Shown here piece after piece: positions 9,693-20,219 of a DNA stretch of 41,816 nucleotides. A model generated the notes under the pieces. That model saw nothing but the letters and a program-made list of their open reading frames with translations, was not told the origin of the DNA and made no database searches. This DNA comes from Sphaerosporella brunnea (Eukaryota; Ascomycota; Pezizomycetes; Pezizales; Pyronemataceae). Positions within the stretch are counted from its first letter, which is position 1. Every line of letters starts with the position of its first letter. The translations under genes and the position numbers were made by a program. Location: positions 1-41,816 of the forward strand of contig VXIS01000384.1 of NCBI GenBank assembly GCA_008704415.1, given 5' to 3'.

Positions 9693-10617
9693 CTCGTGCC
9701 AAGGTGACTACCGTCACCCCCAGTCGCTCGCAGGCTCACTCCCAGGGGCACTCCCATGGAGTGCCAGCCAGTCCAGCACAAGTCACTAAGACCAACGAGA
9801 GAATTGTTCGACTGCCGCCCCGGCGACCCGTCGACCCTATTTTCACCACCACCACCCCCGCCACCACCACTATCACGACCAAACCATGCAGCAAGCTGAG
9901 TCCTATAAGTCTATTGAGACCCGAATCCAAGCTGCAATCGAGGTTCTTCAGAAGAGAGATGTAGTCAATATCGCCGCTGCAGCTCGCGAATTCAACCTTC
10001 CAGAAACACGACTTTGAGCTCGATTGAGCGGTCGACCAGCTAAAAGCGATCTGCCCGGACCGAATAAGAGACTGACAAGCGAATTAAGCGAACGCATCTT
10101 CAGCGTGGCGGCGTTTTGTATGCAGAGCAGGCGCGCGACATGGTGGTGCGGAGGGATGATGATGAGGCGAAAAAGGCACGAGAAGCACTGGAGCGTGCGC
10201 AGACTGCCATCCAGAGAGCTGCAAAAGCAGAGAGCAAACGATTTCTTGATGCTGTGAAGGAGAGTAGAAAGAAGATTCTGGCATCTTCTTCTCGGAAGAA
10301 GCTCATGAAGGCATTATGTGTGGAGGTTCGGAAGGAAGGAAGGAAACGGGCGAAGCGTAGCAAGTAGTGCAAGACTGAACGTATAATTATAAATTTTATA
10401 TTCTATATATTTTCATGTAATTTGAAGATGCCTATGACTATGCCCGCTGCATGGTTTGGTCGTGATGGTGGTGGTGAAATGGGGTCGACATGCGGTGGTC
10501 GAACAATTCTCTTGTTGTTCTTAGTGACTTGTGTTGGACTGGCTGGCACTCCATAGGAGTGCCCCTGGGAGCGAGCCTGCGAGCGACCGGGGGTGACGGT
10601 AGTCACCTTGGCACGAG
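9693..10617 (+). mobile_element. Pogo/Fot1-type DNA transposon, internally deleted
   Basis: 925 bp bounded by inverted repeats starting CTCGTGCCAAGGTGACTACC and flanked by TA on both sides (9691-9692, 10618-10619), the Tc1/mariner-pogo target duplication. The inverted repeats are unusually long: about 200 bp on the left (9693-9892) and 172 bp on the right (10446-10617), differing mainly by an indel in a CCACCA-rich stretch. Inside are the two ends of a transposase gene with the catalytic middle removed, so it needs help in trans. It inserted into gag of chromovirus A. Confidence 0.9.
9886..10370 (+). pseudogene. Remnant pogo/Fot1-type transposase, N- and C-terminal ends only
   Basis: The ATG at 9886 opens a frame (MQQAESYKSIETRIQAAIEV) with the AAAAREFNLPETRL pattern of the psq-type helix-turn-helix at the start of pogo/Fot1 transposases. 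A TGA at 10018 and a frame change follow. The second frame (10116 to the stop at 10365-10367) encodes a Lys/Arg/Glu/Ala-rich coiled tail (KKAREALERAQTAIQRAAKA) ending in basic residues, as in this family. The DDE catalytic core expected between them is absent; the deletion joint is near 10095-10115. Confidence 0.75.
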
Positions 10618-10735
10618 TAGCTGCCGACGCTCATCGAGTCCGCGCCGCTGAGGCGTCACTTGTGACCACGGTTACCCCTACTGCCCCACCATTGGGAAAC
10701 TCCACTGCTGCCTCCGATGTCCAGCCATCGGAAAA

Positions 10736-11356
10736 CTAGTTGTCACATGCCGCAAAGTTGGCATCGCCATGGGACGCCCAGCTTCTTCTTCGTCATTTCC
10801 TTGCTGTTCCCCAGCTCGCAGGCCAGGTTGTCTTTCTTTATCTTCGGTAGCTCTTTCGAATTAGGGTGTAGGAGAGGAATCAATGGATGGGAACCATCTT
10901 ATAGTTACGTGTTCCCTCTCCGATAGTGATAACAAGATTCCAACCCACGCACTGATTGATTGTAAAGCTAGTGGTTTTGTGTTCATCGACGAAGAATTTG
11001 CCCGCCAACATCATTTTCCCCAGTATGCACTACGCGTTCCTCGCGCCCTCGAGGTCATAGACGGTAGACCCATCTTGTCCGGAGATATCACCCACATTGT
11101 CAAAGCGGGGATGTCGATCGGCGGCCACCATGAAACGTTGCTCGCTTTCGTCACAAAACTCGGCCACTACCCTCCTGTCCGTGGCATTCCCTGGTTAAGG
11201 CAACGTGGAGTATCTGTTCGCTTTGCCTCAAACGACGTCTCCTTTGACTCCCCTCGGTGTGCAGCCCACAGGACAGCACATAAACCGGCGAGTGTCAAGG
11301 GAGTAACCCCTGACCGACCCCTAGACAATGCGGTAATCTCAGCCGCTTCCTTCTGA
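10736..11356 (+). pseudogene. pol: Protease region of chromovirus A pol
   Basis: The pol frame is -1 relative to gag and is open across the gag stop until a TAG at 10862. The retropepsin domain follows from 10883 (GNHLIVTCSLSDSDNKIPTHALIDC). The active site reads ALIDCKASG, whereas B has ALIDCGATG: the Gly after Asp-Cys is Lys here, which should kill the enzyme. A TGA at 11354 ends the open stretch. Together these show that the copy is inactive. Confidence 0.85.
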
Positions 11357-12817
11357 CGTCTTGCTACGAACAAGAAGCAGCGATATGGTCAGCTCCAGCT
11401 TTTCTTCCTGTCTCTCTACGAAATCAACAAGGCATTAAAGCGGAAAGCAATTGACGAAGGGAACCTAAGATCACTGGTCCCTCAGCAATATCACGAGTTC
11501 CTACCACTCTTTTCGGAAGCTGTAGCCAACCGCCTGCCCCCTCATCGCCCATACGATTACAGGATACCATTTAAGGAGGGGTTTGAACCACCCTTCGGTC
11601 CGCTATACTCTCTGTCTCGCCCGGAGCTGGAAGCCCTCAAGGCCTGGTTGGAGGAAAACCTGTCGAAGGGGTTCATCAGGGACTCCTCTTCACCCGCCGG
11701 TGCTCCAATCCTTTTTGTCAAGATGGGGGATGGATTTTTATGCCTGGTGGTTGACTACCGAGGGCACAACAAAGGAACGATCAAGGATAGGTATCCGCTC
11801 CCGTTGGTACGAGAGACACTGATGAGGCTCTCCAAGGCTCGCTGGTTTAGTAAGTTGGACGTCCGCGGAGCTTACAACCTGATCTGGATGGCAGAGGGTG
11901 AGGAATGGAAAACGGCCTTCAGGACGCGATATGGACTATTCGAATCCCTGGTGATGCCATTTGGCCTCACCAACGCTCCTGCTGACTTCCAACGTTTTAT
12001 CAACGATACCCTCTCACTGTTTTTGGACCTCTTCGCCTCTGCCTACTTGGATGACATCCTGATCTATTCGGACACCCTAAAAGAGCACCAAAACCACATC
12101 CGGCAGGTTCTTCAACGGCTTTTGGAAGCCGGGCTGCACCTCAAGCCGGAGAAATGCGAGTTTTACCGACGAGAAGTGAAGTATCTGGGGCTCATTATTG
12201 GTGTCGACGGCATACGGATGGACCTGGACACGGTTGAAGCAGTAAAGGCTTGGCCAACCCCGGAGAAGCTGAAGGATGTCATAGCCTTCCTGGAATTTGC
12301 CAACTTCTACCGTCAATTCATACGTTCCTACTTGCAGGTGGTGCGACCACTCACCCGCCTCACTCAGAAGGATGTGCCATTCCAATGGACCAAGACCGAA
12401 CAGGAAGCCTTCGACAACCTCAAGACGTGCTTCACCAACGCCTCAGTTCTCCGTCGCTTCAACCACGACAGGGACGTCATCGTGGAAACAGACACCTCCG
12501 ACTACGTCTCCGCTGGCATTCTGTCACAGTATGACGACGACGGCATCCTCCACCCTGTTGCGTACTTCTCCAAGAAGCATTCTCCTGCAGAATGCAACTA
12601 CGAGATTTACGATAAGGAGTTGATGGCTATCGTCCGTGCCTTTGAGGAGTGGCGGCCCGAACTTCCATCTGTGGAAAACCCGATGCAGGTGCTCACTGAC
12701 CACAAGAACTTAGAGTATTTCACTACTACCAAGCTCCTGAATCGACGTCAAGCACGATGGTCCCAGTTGCCTGTCGCAGTTCAACTTCAAAATCGTTTAC
12801 CGTCCCGGGAAGTCTAG
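11357..12817 (+). pseudogene. pol: Reverse transcriptase and RNase H region of chromovirus A
   Basis: After the TGA at 11354 the same pol continues through LYEINKALK and [16 protein letters not shown] into reverse transcriptase. The catalytic YLDD is at 12044-12055 ([11 protein letters not shown]), with the usual [15 protein letters not shown] before it. RNase H follows ([32 protein letters not shown]). YRGHN replaces the usual YRGLN. Near 12770 a frameshift ends the open stretch before the expected [10 protein letters not shown]. Confidence 0.9.
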
Positions 12818-14203
12818 AGGGAAGCCGGACTCGCTAACTCGCAGATCAGGAGATCTGCCTAAGGAGGGGGATGAGCGCATGACTGAAAATTTTTCCGTCG
12901 TCATAAAGCCCCACCAGATCGTCCATCTCCTAGCCGATGGCCCTTCTGCAGGGCCTCCTCCGCCACCCGACCCCGTCCCCGATGCTGCCCCACCACCCCC
13001 AGAAGATGAAGCAGTGACACTTACCCGCCTGTTCCGAGAAGCCTACAAGGCGGACTTATTCCCTTCCCAGGTCCTTCAAATGCTGCGCGATGGAGTTCGC
13101 CACAGCCGACGTATCACATTGGCAGAATGCGCTCAGGAAGATAACCGACTCACCTACAGAGGTAAGCTTTACGTGCCCGAATACAAACCCTCTGCGGCTG
13201 CACTTGATGCAACAACACCACGATGCCCACGTTGCTAGTCACCCAGGAAGATTCAAGACTCTGGAATTGCTTTGCCGTACCTACCACAGGCCAAAGATGC
13301 GACAGGACGTGGAACGGTATGTCCGCAACTGCCACGTCTGCCAACGCTCCCGGACTGGCCGCCATGCCCCCTACGGCATCCTACAGACCTCTTTCTATCC
13401 TGGAACGTCCCTGGCAGGACATCTCAATGGACTTTGTCACCGGACTCCCGTGGTCGCAAGGCTGCGATGCTATTTGGGTTGTGGTTGACCTCCTTACCAA
13501 GGAGCGCCATCTGACTCCTTGTCGGACCAATATTAATGCTGCCGGGCTGGCTGACCTCTTCATTCAGCACGTATTTCGTCTTCATGGCCTGCCACTCACC
13601 GTAGTCTCGGACCGTGGCCCGCAGTTTGCATCGGATTTCAAAGAGCGTATCTGTGCGAGGCTTGGCATAGAACGCCGCCTTTCAACAGCCTTTCACCCGC
13701 AGACTGATGGACAAACTGAACGAATCAATGCGGTCATGAAGCAGTACCTCCGAGCGTATGTCAACTCTCTACAAGATGACTGGGCCGACTGGCTGCTGCT
13801 GGCCGAGTTCGCAACCAACAACCAGACATCGAAAGCTCATGGTTCATCTCCATTCTTTGCCAACAAGGGATTCGATCCTCGTTACCGGTTTGATCTGTCC
13901 CCTGCGGCCCCCAACGACGTTGATGACCGCAGAGCCTTGACCACCGCCAGCACGTTGTCGGAAATCCATTCGCATCTCCGTACGAAACTCCTACGGGCAC
14001 AGATGAGGTATCAAGACAATGTCGACGAGCATCGCATACCGGCTCCCGCCTACCAGGTTGGGGACAAGGTCTGGCTCGATGGCCGGAATTGGAAGACCCG
14101 ACGCCCTGTTAGTAAACTGGATAACAAGCGCCACGGCCCGTTCGAAGTTACCAAGAAGGTCTCGGCATACGCCTACCGACTTCGGCTCCACGAAGGCATG
14201 CAT
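12818..14203 (+). pseudogene. pol: Integrase region of chromovirus A, cut by chromovirus B
   Basis: Three overlapping frames encode one integrase: the linker with [16 protein letters not shown] (to about 13190), the HHCC zinc domain (HHDAHVASHPGRFKTLELL, CHVCQ; to about 13375) and the catalytic core (from about 13370). The core keeps the DDE residues in MDFVTGLP, VSDRGPQF and QTDGQTERINAV. The C-terminal block YQVGDKVWLDGRNWKTRRP is present. The frame stops at the nested LTR at 14204; its continuation, the chromodomain, resumes at 19749. Confidence 0.9.
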
Positions 14204-14492
14204 TGTCACGGCTCAAGGTTAAGGGGTGGCTCGGCGCTAGGGTTAGGGTGTCACGTGACGCGGCGCGCCGCGGTCACGTGACGGGAAAGCATAAATGGCG
14301 AGGTTTCACTTGTTTTTGTTTCTTTTCTTCTTTTCTTCTTTACAGAACATCTTGTATACTAGCGAACCTAGTAACCTTGAACCACCTTGTCTTGTCTCGT
14401 CTTCTTCTGCCTCTTGTCCTTGTCCTCCTGCCTCCGGTCCTTGCCTCGAAAGCTACGTACCTTGGACGTTTCCTCGCGCCTGTCCCGTTACA
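14204..14492 (+). repeat. 5' LTR of chromovirus B
   Basis: Runs from TGTCACGGCTCAAGG to CCTGTCCCGTTACA. It holds a (T)TAGGG-like doublet, a palindromic pair of CACGTG sites (14250-14282), a CATAAAT box (14290-14296) and a long CT-rich leader with the self-primer motif at 14342-14350. It shares termini with the A LTR (TGTCACGGC, CCGTTACA) but is otherwise distinct. Confidence 0.92.
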
Positions 14493-14494
14493 GT

Positions 14495-14503
14495 ACGTTC
14501 TGT
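14495..14503 (+). promoter_or_regulatory. Putative self-complementary primer-binding site, chromovirus B
   Basis: ACGTTCTGT lies two bases after the 5' LTR and is the exact complement of ACAGAACGT at 19598-19606 in the 3' LTR (8 of 9 in the 5' LTR, 14342-14350). That motif lies about 50 bp downstream of the CATAAAT box, where the transcript would be expected to start. In the fission-yeast element Tf1 the transcript's own 5' end primes minus-strand synthesis in this way. The role here is inferred. Confidence 0.5.
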
Positions 14504-14557
14504 CGAACTATCTCCAACATACGTAGCTCCCGCTCCTGCTCCCGACCTTGACACACC

Positions 14558-15715
14558 ATGCCGATATGCAAAGCTATCTCCGACGACCTCTGGGCATGCC
14601 TCGTGGCTGCCAGCGCTCTCACCGATCTTGAAAACAACGACCCTCTCGACTATATCCACAGAATCTGCACCGAAGTCCTCAGCACCCCTGACTATACACC
14701 TGCACCCACGGACGACGACCTTACCTTGGCCGAAGAAACCGCTTGAGCTGACGCTGCCGAGCAAGAACTGGTCCGTCAATGAGAAATCATCACCCGCCTC
14801 CTGGGCCAGCCGGCACCGGAGAACCATGGAGCACGAGGTGACAAGCTTCCGGACGCGCCTATGTTCGACGGCACCCGCGATAAGCTTCGGTCGTTTGTCG
14901 CCCAGCTCCGTCTCAAGCTGTTCGCAGACACCACACGTTTTCCAACCCCCCAGCTACGGTTGTCCTATGCCATCAACCGATGCGAAGGCCGTGCCATGGA
15001 ACAACTCCTCCCCTACATTCGCGATAATGGCACGATTACAGGACTCGACGATGTTGAAGACGTCATCAGCGTCCTCCAGACTGCCTTCGGTGACCCGGAC
15101 CGCGCCGCCACAGCTCGTCACAAGCTCCAAACCCTTCGACAAGGCAACAAGGAATTCTCGCTATACTACGCCGAGTTCTCCAGGCTGGTCTCCAATTAGG
15201 ATTGGGATCAACGTGCGACCATGGATGCCCTCCGGCATGGACTCTCAATCGAAATCCTCGAGAAGCTCATCGGCACCCCGAATCCCACCAACCTTAACGA
15301 CTTTGTCAACCTGTGCCAACGTCTTGACTCCCAAATCCGTGCCGTTGAGCACCTCCGCAAACTCCGGTCTAGCACTTCGTCTTCAACCTCCCGCAACGCC
15401 AGTCACCATCCGGTCACTACTCCACAACGACCCCGCACGCCTCAAGGAACCTTTGCTCCCACTTCGGCCCCCCAGCCTCAACCTGACACTACGCAGCCCG
15501 TACCTACACCCATGGACCTTTCCGCCAATCGCCGCAAGATCACACCCCAGGAACGCGCTGCCAGGCTTGCCGAGGGTCGCTGTCTCTACTGCGGCGGCCA
15601 CGGGCACTTGGCTGCGACCTGCCCCAATAAGCCGGCCCACCTCCGAGCCGCCGCCACCACTATGACTACCACGCTCACTCCCCTCCCGACTGACAACCAG
15701 TCGGGAAACATCTAG
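14558..15715 (+). pseudogene. gag: gag of chromovirus B
   Basis: One frame from the ATG at 14558 (MPICKAISDDLW) to the TAG at 15713, broken by TGA at 14744, TGA at 14780 and TAG at 15197. The capsid-like core (FDGTRDKLRSFVAQLRLK) parallels A. The CCHC knuckle is CLYCGGHGHLAATC near 15582-15623. All three internal stops are single-base changes away from sense codons. The C-terminal tail overlaps the pol frame. Confidence 0.9.
15703..15709 (+). promoter_or_regulatory. Candidate -1 ribosomal frameshift site (GGGAAAC)
   Basis: In the gag frame the codons read G GGA AAC, a textbook X XXY YYZ slippery heptamer, four bases before the gag stop TAG (15713-15715). Pol is in the -1 frame and is open from this point (continuing HLDQPHIDGYAAGHP). 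The arrangement fits Gag-Pol production by -1 frameshifting. I could not assess a downstream pseudoknot. Confidence 0.75.
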
Positions 15716-16990
15716 ACCAGCCGCACATTGATGGCTATGCTGCTGGTCACCCCATCTCGTTGTCTTCGTCTAGCTTAGGATTGACAGCTCTTGGAGTTAC
15801 GGACACAGTTGTGGAGGAAACAGTACTGGAAGGAAAGCACCTTATTGTTTCTTGCACTCTGTCATTCAGCAATAAAACTGTTCGTACTCATGCGCTGATC
15901 GATTGTGGCGCAACTGGCATATCCTTTGTGGACGAAGACTTCGCTCGCCATCACCAACTCCCCTTACGCTCCTTAAGAAAACCCCGTGCCCTCGAAGTAA
16001 TCGACGGCCGTCCAATCTCTTCCGGTGACATCACTCATCTGTCCGTCGCCCAATGTACCATCCAAGATCACCAAGAACAACTCCCCATGTTTGTCACCAA
16101 ATTAGGACACTACCCCATTGTACTCGGAATCCCCTGGCTCCAGCTCCACGACGTCGCGATCCGATTCAGCTCTCGGACTCTCACCTTCGGATCACAATAC
16201 TGCCTGGCTCACTGCAACCCCGTACCAACAACCGTCTCGGCCCTTAGCGAAGAACCTCCAGAGGTCTTTCGGGAACCCATCACAGCAGCGCCAGCAAAAC
16301 TCCACATCGCCTCCCTAAAAGCCTCCTCCTTCTGCCGATTGGCCAAGAAAAAGCACCTAGCCGTCTATTCTATATCCCTGTACGAAATTAATAGGGCCCT
16401 TGAAAAGAAGTACGCCGAAGACGACAACGACCTACGCAAAATTGTCCCCGCCGAATTCCACGGCTATCTCCCTTTGTTCAAGGAGGCAATTGCAAATAGA
16501 CTACCGCCGCATCGACCATATGACCATAAGATTCCTTTGAGAGAGGGCTTCGTTCCCCCATTTGGCCCTCTGTATTCCCTCTCCCGAGAGGAGCTGGAAG
16601 CCCTCAAGGCCTGGCTCGAAGAAAACTTGGAAAAGGGATTTATCCGCCGCTCGTCCTCGCCAGCCGCGTCGCCCATCCTGTTCGTCAAGAAAGCAGACGG
16701 GTCTCTACGGCTGTGTGTTGACTACCGAGGCCTGAACGAAGGAACTATCAAGAACAGGTACCCGTTACCTCTGATCCAGGAGACACTGATGCAGCTCTCC
16801 AAGGCAAAATACTTCACGACGTTGGACATCCGAGGAGCCTACAACCTGGTCCGCATGGCTGAAGGGGAAGAATGGAAGACCGCCTTCAGAACCCGCTACG
16901 GGCTTTTCGAATCCCTGGTCATGCCTTTCGGACTCACAAATGCCCCTGCCGACTTCCAAGCCTTCATCAATGACGTACTTCGACCAGTTC
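15709..16990 (+). pseudogene. pol: Protease and N-terminal reverse transcriptase of chromovirus B
   Basis: The pol frame starts by overlap with gag. The retropepsin active site ALIDCGATG is intact (about 15895-15921), followed by the typical ALEVIDGRPISSGDIT. Reverse transcriptase begins near 16500 ([50 protein letters not shown]). A one-base insertion near 16988 moves the rest of RT to another frame. This half is better preserved than its equivalent in A. Confidence 0.92.
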
Positions 16991-18099
16991 CTCGACCGCT
17001 TTTGTACGGCCTACCTCGACGACATCTTGATCTATTCAGAGACCATCGAAGAACACCGCGAGCATATCAAGCAGATCCTCGATGCTCTCAGCAAAGCTGG
17101 GCTCCACCTCAAGCCGGAGAAATGCAAGTTCTATCAGATGGAGGTCAAGTACCTAGGCTTACTGGTCGGACGCAACGGCATCAAGATGGAACCCAGCAAA
17201 GTCCAAACAATCATGGAATGGGAACCACCATCCAACCTCAAGGACGTTCAGGAATTCTTAGGATTTGCGAACTTCTATCGCCGGTTCATTCGCGACTATT
17301 CAAAGGTGGTTGCCCCACTCACCTCGCTGACCAAGAAAGACAATGGCCAACCCGTGCCCTTTGTGTGGGGTACCGCGCAGCAAAACGCGTTCGATACCCT
17401 CAAAAAGGCTTTTACAACCGCCCCGATTCTCCGACACTTCGACTATGATCGTGAAGTTGTTGTCGAAACCGATGCATCAGACTACGTCTCAGCCGGTATC
17501 CTTTCCAGTATGACGATGAGGGAACCCTCCACCCCGTCGCCTTCTTTTCCAAGAAACACTCCCCTGCCGAATGCAACTATGAGATCTACGACAAGGAGTT
17601 GATGGCTATCGTTTGATGCTTCGAGGAATGGCGTCACCACCTTGAAGGCTCTGCGTTCCCCATCCAGGTTCTCACCGATCACAAGAACCTGGAATATTTC
17701 ATGACAACGAAACTGCTCAACCGTCGCCAGGCCCGCTGGTCCGAATTCCTGTCTCGCTTCAACTTCAAGATAGTCTATCGACCCGGTGTCGCTGGTGGGA
17801 AACCCGACGCCCTCACTAGGAGGTCTGGAGACCTCCCTAAAGAGGGGGATGAACGACTTTTGGCCAGCCAACAGGCAGTCCTCAAACCGCAGAACCTGCA
17901 CGACAATCTACGTTTGATGGCGGAAAACCCACCCAGCACCGGGCCGTCCTCCCTGGAAACCCTGTTTGACAAAGGGTACGAAGCGGATCCTTTCCCGCAA
18001 CGAGTCCTGGAGATGCTGGCAAAAGGCCCCCGAATCTCCAAAGACATTTCACTTGCCGACTGCTCTGAGCACCAAGGGAGGCTAATGTACCGCGGATGA
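16991..18099 (+). pseudogene. pol: Reverse transcriptase (C-terminal), RNase H and linker of chromovirus B
   Basis: The catalytic YLDD is at 17012-17023 ([13 protein letters not shown]). A one-base loss near 17508, just after the RNase H motif [16 protein letters not shown], shifts frame again. RNase H continues as [16 protein letters not shown], then TGA at about 17614, then [10 protein letters not shown] and [14 protein letters not shown] further TGA at 18097 precedes the integrase zinc domain. Confidence 0.9.
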
Positions 18100-19422
18100 T
18101 TCTACGTCCCAGATTACGCCCCCCTTCGGCTCCGACTCATTCAAGACCACCACGACCCTCCGACCATGGGACACCCGGGACGTGCAAAGACCTTGGAACT
18201 CCTATCCCGACGCTACTACTGGACAAGTATGCGACACGACGTTGAGAGATTCGTACGCAATTGTCATACCTGCCGACGGACGAAAGCAACAAGACACGCA
18301 CCGTTCGGGACTCTGAAGCCTCTTCCTGTCCCACACCATCCTTGGCAAAGTGTCTCCGTCGACTTCGTCACTGGACTTCCTGTCTCGGAAGGCTACGACG
18401 CAATCTGCGCAGTAGTCTGCCGACTAACAAAACAACGCCACCTGATCCCCTGTCTTACAACCATCGACGCGGAAGGATTCGCTCAGCTATTTATTGAAAA
18501 CGTCTTCAAGCACCATGGCTTCCACGACGTTCTCATCTCCGACCGAGGCCCCCAGTTCGTTGCTAACTTCTGGAAACACCTTGCTTCCTGTCTTGGGATT
18601 GAGACTGCTCCAAGCACCGCCTTCCACCCGCAGACCGATGGTCAGACCGAACGGATCAATGCCGTCACGGAGCAGTATCTCCGCGCCTACGTATCATACC
18701 TGCAGGACGATTGGAAGAAGTATCTCCCCCTGGCCGAATTCGCAGCCAATAACCAGGCTTCCGAGACTACGTCACTGTCTCCCTTCTTCGCCGTCTATGG
18801 CCGTAACCCTAAGTGCTCCTTTGAGCTAGACATTCGGACCAACAACCCCGAACAGGTCGACGCGTAGCTGGTGGCCGAGCGGATGTCACACATCCACGAC
18901 CTTCTACGAGCCGAGATGAAGTACGCCCAAGCCAGATATACTGAAGCCGCCGATCGGTCCCGAGCCCCCGCCCCTGTGTTCAAAGAGAACGACCTCGTCT
19001 GGCTGGACTCTAGGAACTTGCGCACGGAACGACCATCTAGGAAACTCGAAAACAAGCACCTGGGCCCTTACCGAGTGGTTCGAGCCGTCGGTACCCATGC
19101 CTATGAATTGGACATCCCCGACACCATGAAGAACCATCGCACCTTTCCGGTCTCACTCCTAAACCCGGCATCATCCTGACCCCCTCCCTGGACAGATCAT
19201 TCCACCCCCTCTCCCTGTTGTTGTCGATGGCGAAAAAGAATGGTCCGTCGATGCCATTCTGGATTCCCGCTTGGTCAGGGGACGCCTCAAATATCTGGTA
19301 AAGTGGACCGGCTACGACCCACCGGAAGTGGGAGGCGGCGGAAGGAATCAATGGCCTTGAAGCTATCGACCGCTTCCACGAATTGTACCCACACAAGCCC
19401 GGACCACTTCCAGATGACAGCT
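18100..19422 (+). pseudogene. pol: Integrase and chromodomain of chromovirus B
   Basis: The HHCC zinc domain (HHDPPTMGHPGRAKTLELL, CHTCRR) leads into a DDE core with all three acidic motifs (VDFVTGLP, ISDRGPQF, HPQTDGQTERINAV). TAG at 18865 interrupts the C-terminal region before the block ENDLVWLDSRNLRTERP. A frameshift between 19150 and 19199 precedes the chromodomain ([25 protein letters not shown]), and an extra G near 19325 breaks it once more. The C-terminal chromodomain places B in the chromoviruses, which target chromatin. Confidence 0.9.
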
Positions 19423-19446
19423 GAAGCTTCGTCGGAGCTCAGCCAT

Positions 19447-19459
19447 AGGAGGGGGATAC
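19447..19459 (+). promoter_or_regulatory. Polypurine tract of chromovirus B
   Basis: AGGAGGGGGATAC directly precedes the 3' LTR. The same purine run precedes the 3' LTR of A (20069-20081). It is the expected plus-strand primer for reverse transcription. Confidence 0.75.
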
Positions 19460-19748
19460 TATCACGGCTCAAGGTTAAGGGGTGGCTCGGCGCTAGGGTT
19501 AGGGTGTCACGTGACGCGGCGCGCCGCGGTCACGTGACGGAAAAGCATAAATGGCGAGGTTTCACTTGTTTTCGTTTCTTTTCTGCTTTTCTTCTTTACA
19601 GAACGTCTTATATACTAGCGAACCTAGTAATCTTGAACCACCTTGTCTTGTCTTGTCTTCTTCTGCCTCTTGTCCTTGTCCTCCTGTCTCCGGTCCAATC
19701 CTTGAAAGCTACGTACCTTGGACGTCTCATCGCGCCTGTCCCGTTACA
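19460..19748 (+). repeat. 3' LTR of chromovirus B
   Basis: 289 bp from TATCACGGCTC to CCCGTTACA, closely matching the 5' LTR with scattered transitions; the terminal TG is TA here. The CACGTG palindrome and the TTAGGG-like doublet are retained. Confidence 0.92.
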
Positions 19749-20219
19749 CATGTCCACCCAGTCTTCCATGTCTCACTCCTGGAACCGGCACCCAATGACC
19801 CCTATCCAGGACAACAGCAGGACCCGCCGTCCCTAGTGGAGATTGAGGGCGAGCAGGAGTGGTTTGTCGATCGGATATTGGACTCCCGACTGCATGGACG
19901 GTGGCGTAAGCTCCAGTATCTGGTCAAGTGGACTGGCTATGATCAGCCGAAGTGGGAGCCAGCTGAGCTGGTCAATGGTCTGGAAGGGATCGATCGCTTC
20001 CATGAGGCCTATCCGGACAAGTCGAGCCTCTGCCCGAGGATGAGTGAGCTTCGCCGGAGCTCAGCCATAGGAGGGGGATACTGTCACGGCATGAGTTTGG
20101 ATGGAGTTTTCCGACTAAGCTACCGGCTTTTACTCTCCATGGAATCGGCTGGAACTCTCAGATTTAAGACTTTAAAGGATGCTGATTCATTTGCTGTTCT
20201 CAGATTTACCCTCCCGTAG
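19749..20219 (+). pseudogene. pol: Chromodomain end of chromovirus A pol
   Basis: Resumes the A integrase frame after nested element B: HPVFHVSLLEPAPND, then a chromodomain ([44 protein letters not shown]). The frame has no stop before the 3' LTR and runs into it as far as 20219, so the original stop may have been lost. The chromodomain is well conserved, including the aromatic cage region. Confidence 0.88.

Larger units (their letters stand above)
8817..10739 (+). pseudogene. gag: gag of chromovirus A (split by a DNA transposon)
   Basis: The likely start is the ATG at 8817 (MATYHDFWIPQ), 39 bp after the LTR. It has a Gag capsid-like helical core (FDGSKAKELRTWILQL) and one CCHC zinc knuckle, CTYCGSDQHFRLDC (C-x2-C-x4-H-x4-C), encoded at about 9638-9680. 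The frame then runs into the inserted element at 9693. Leaving out 9693-10617 and one TA, it continues without a stop to the TAG at 10737-10739. Compared with gag of B, a stretch between capsid and knuckle is missing. The product would package element RNA. Confidence 0.88.
14204..19748 (+). mobile_element. Gypsy chromovirus B, complete but mutated, nested in A
   Basis: LTRs of 289 bp at 14204-14492 and 19460-19748 enclose gag, pol and a chromodomain in the same order as A, with clear protein similarity to A. Only CAT is shared by the two flanks (14201-14203 and 19749-19751); a 5-bp duplication is not intact. Counting CAT once restores the A reading frame exactly. The element is 5.5 kb and carries several stops and one-base indels. 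Confidence 0.92.
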
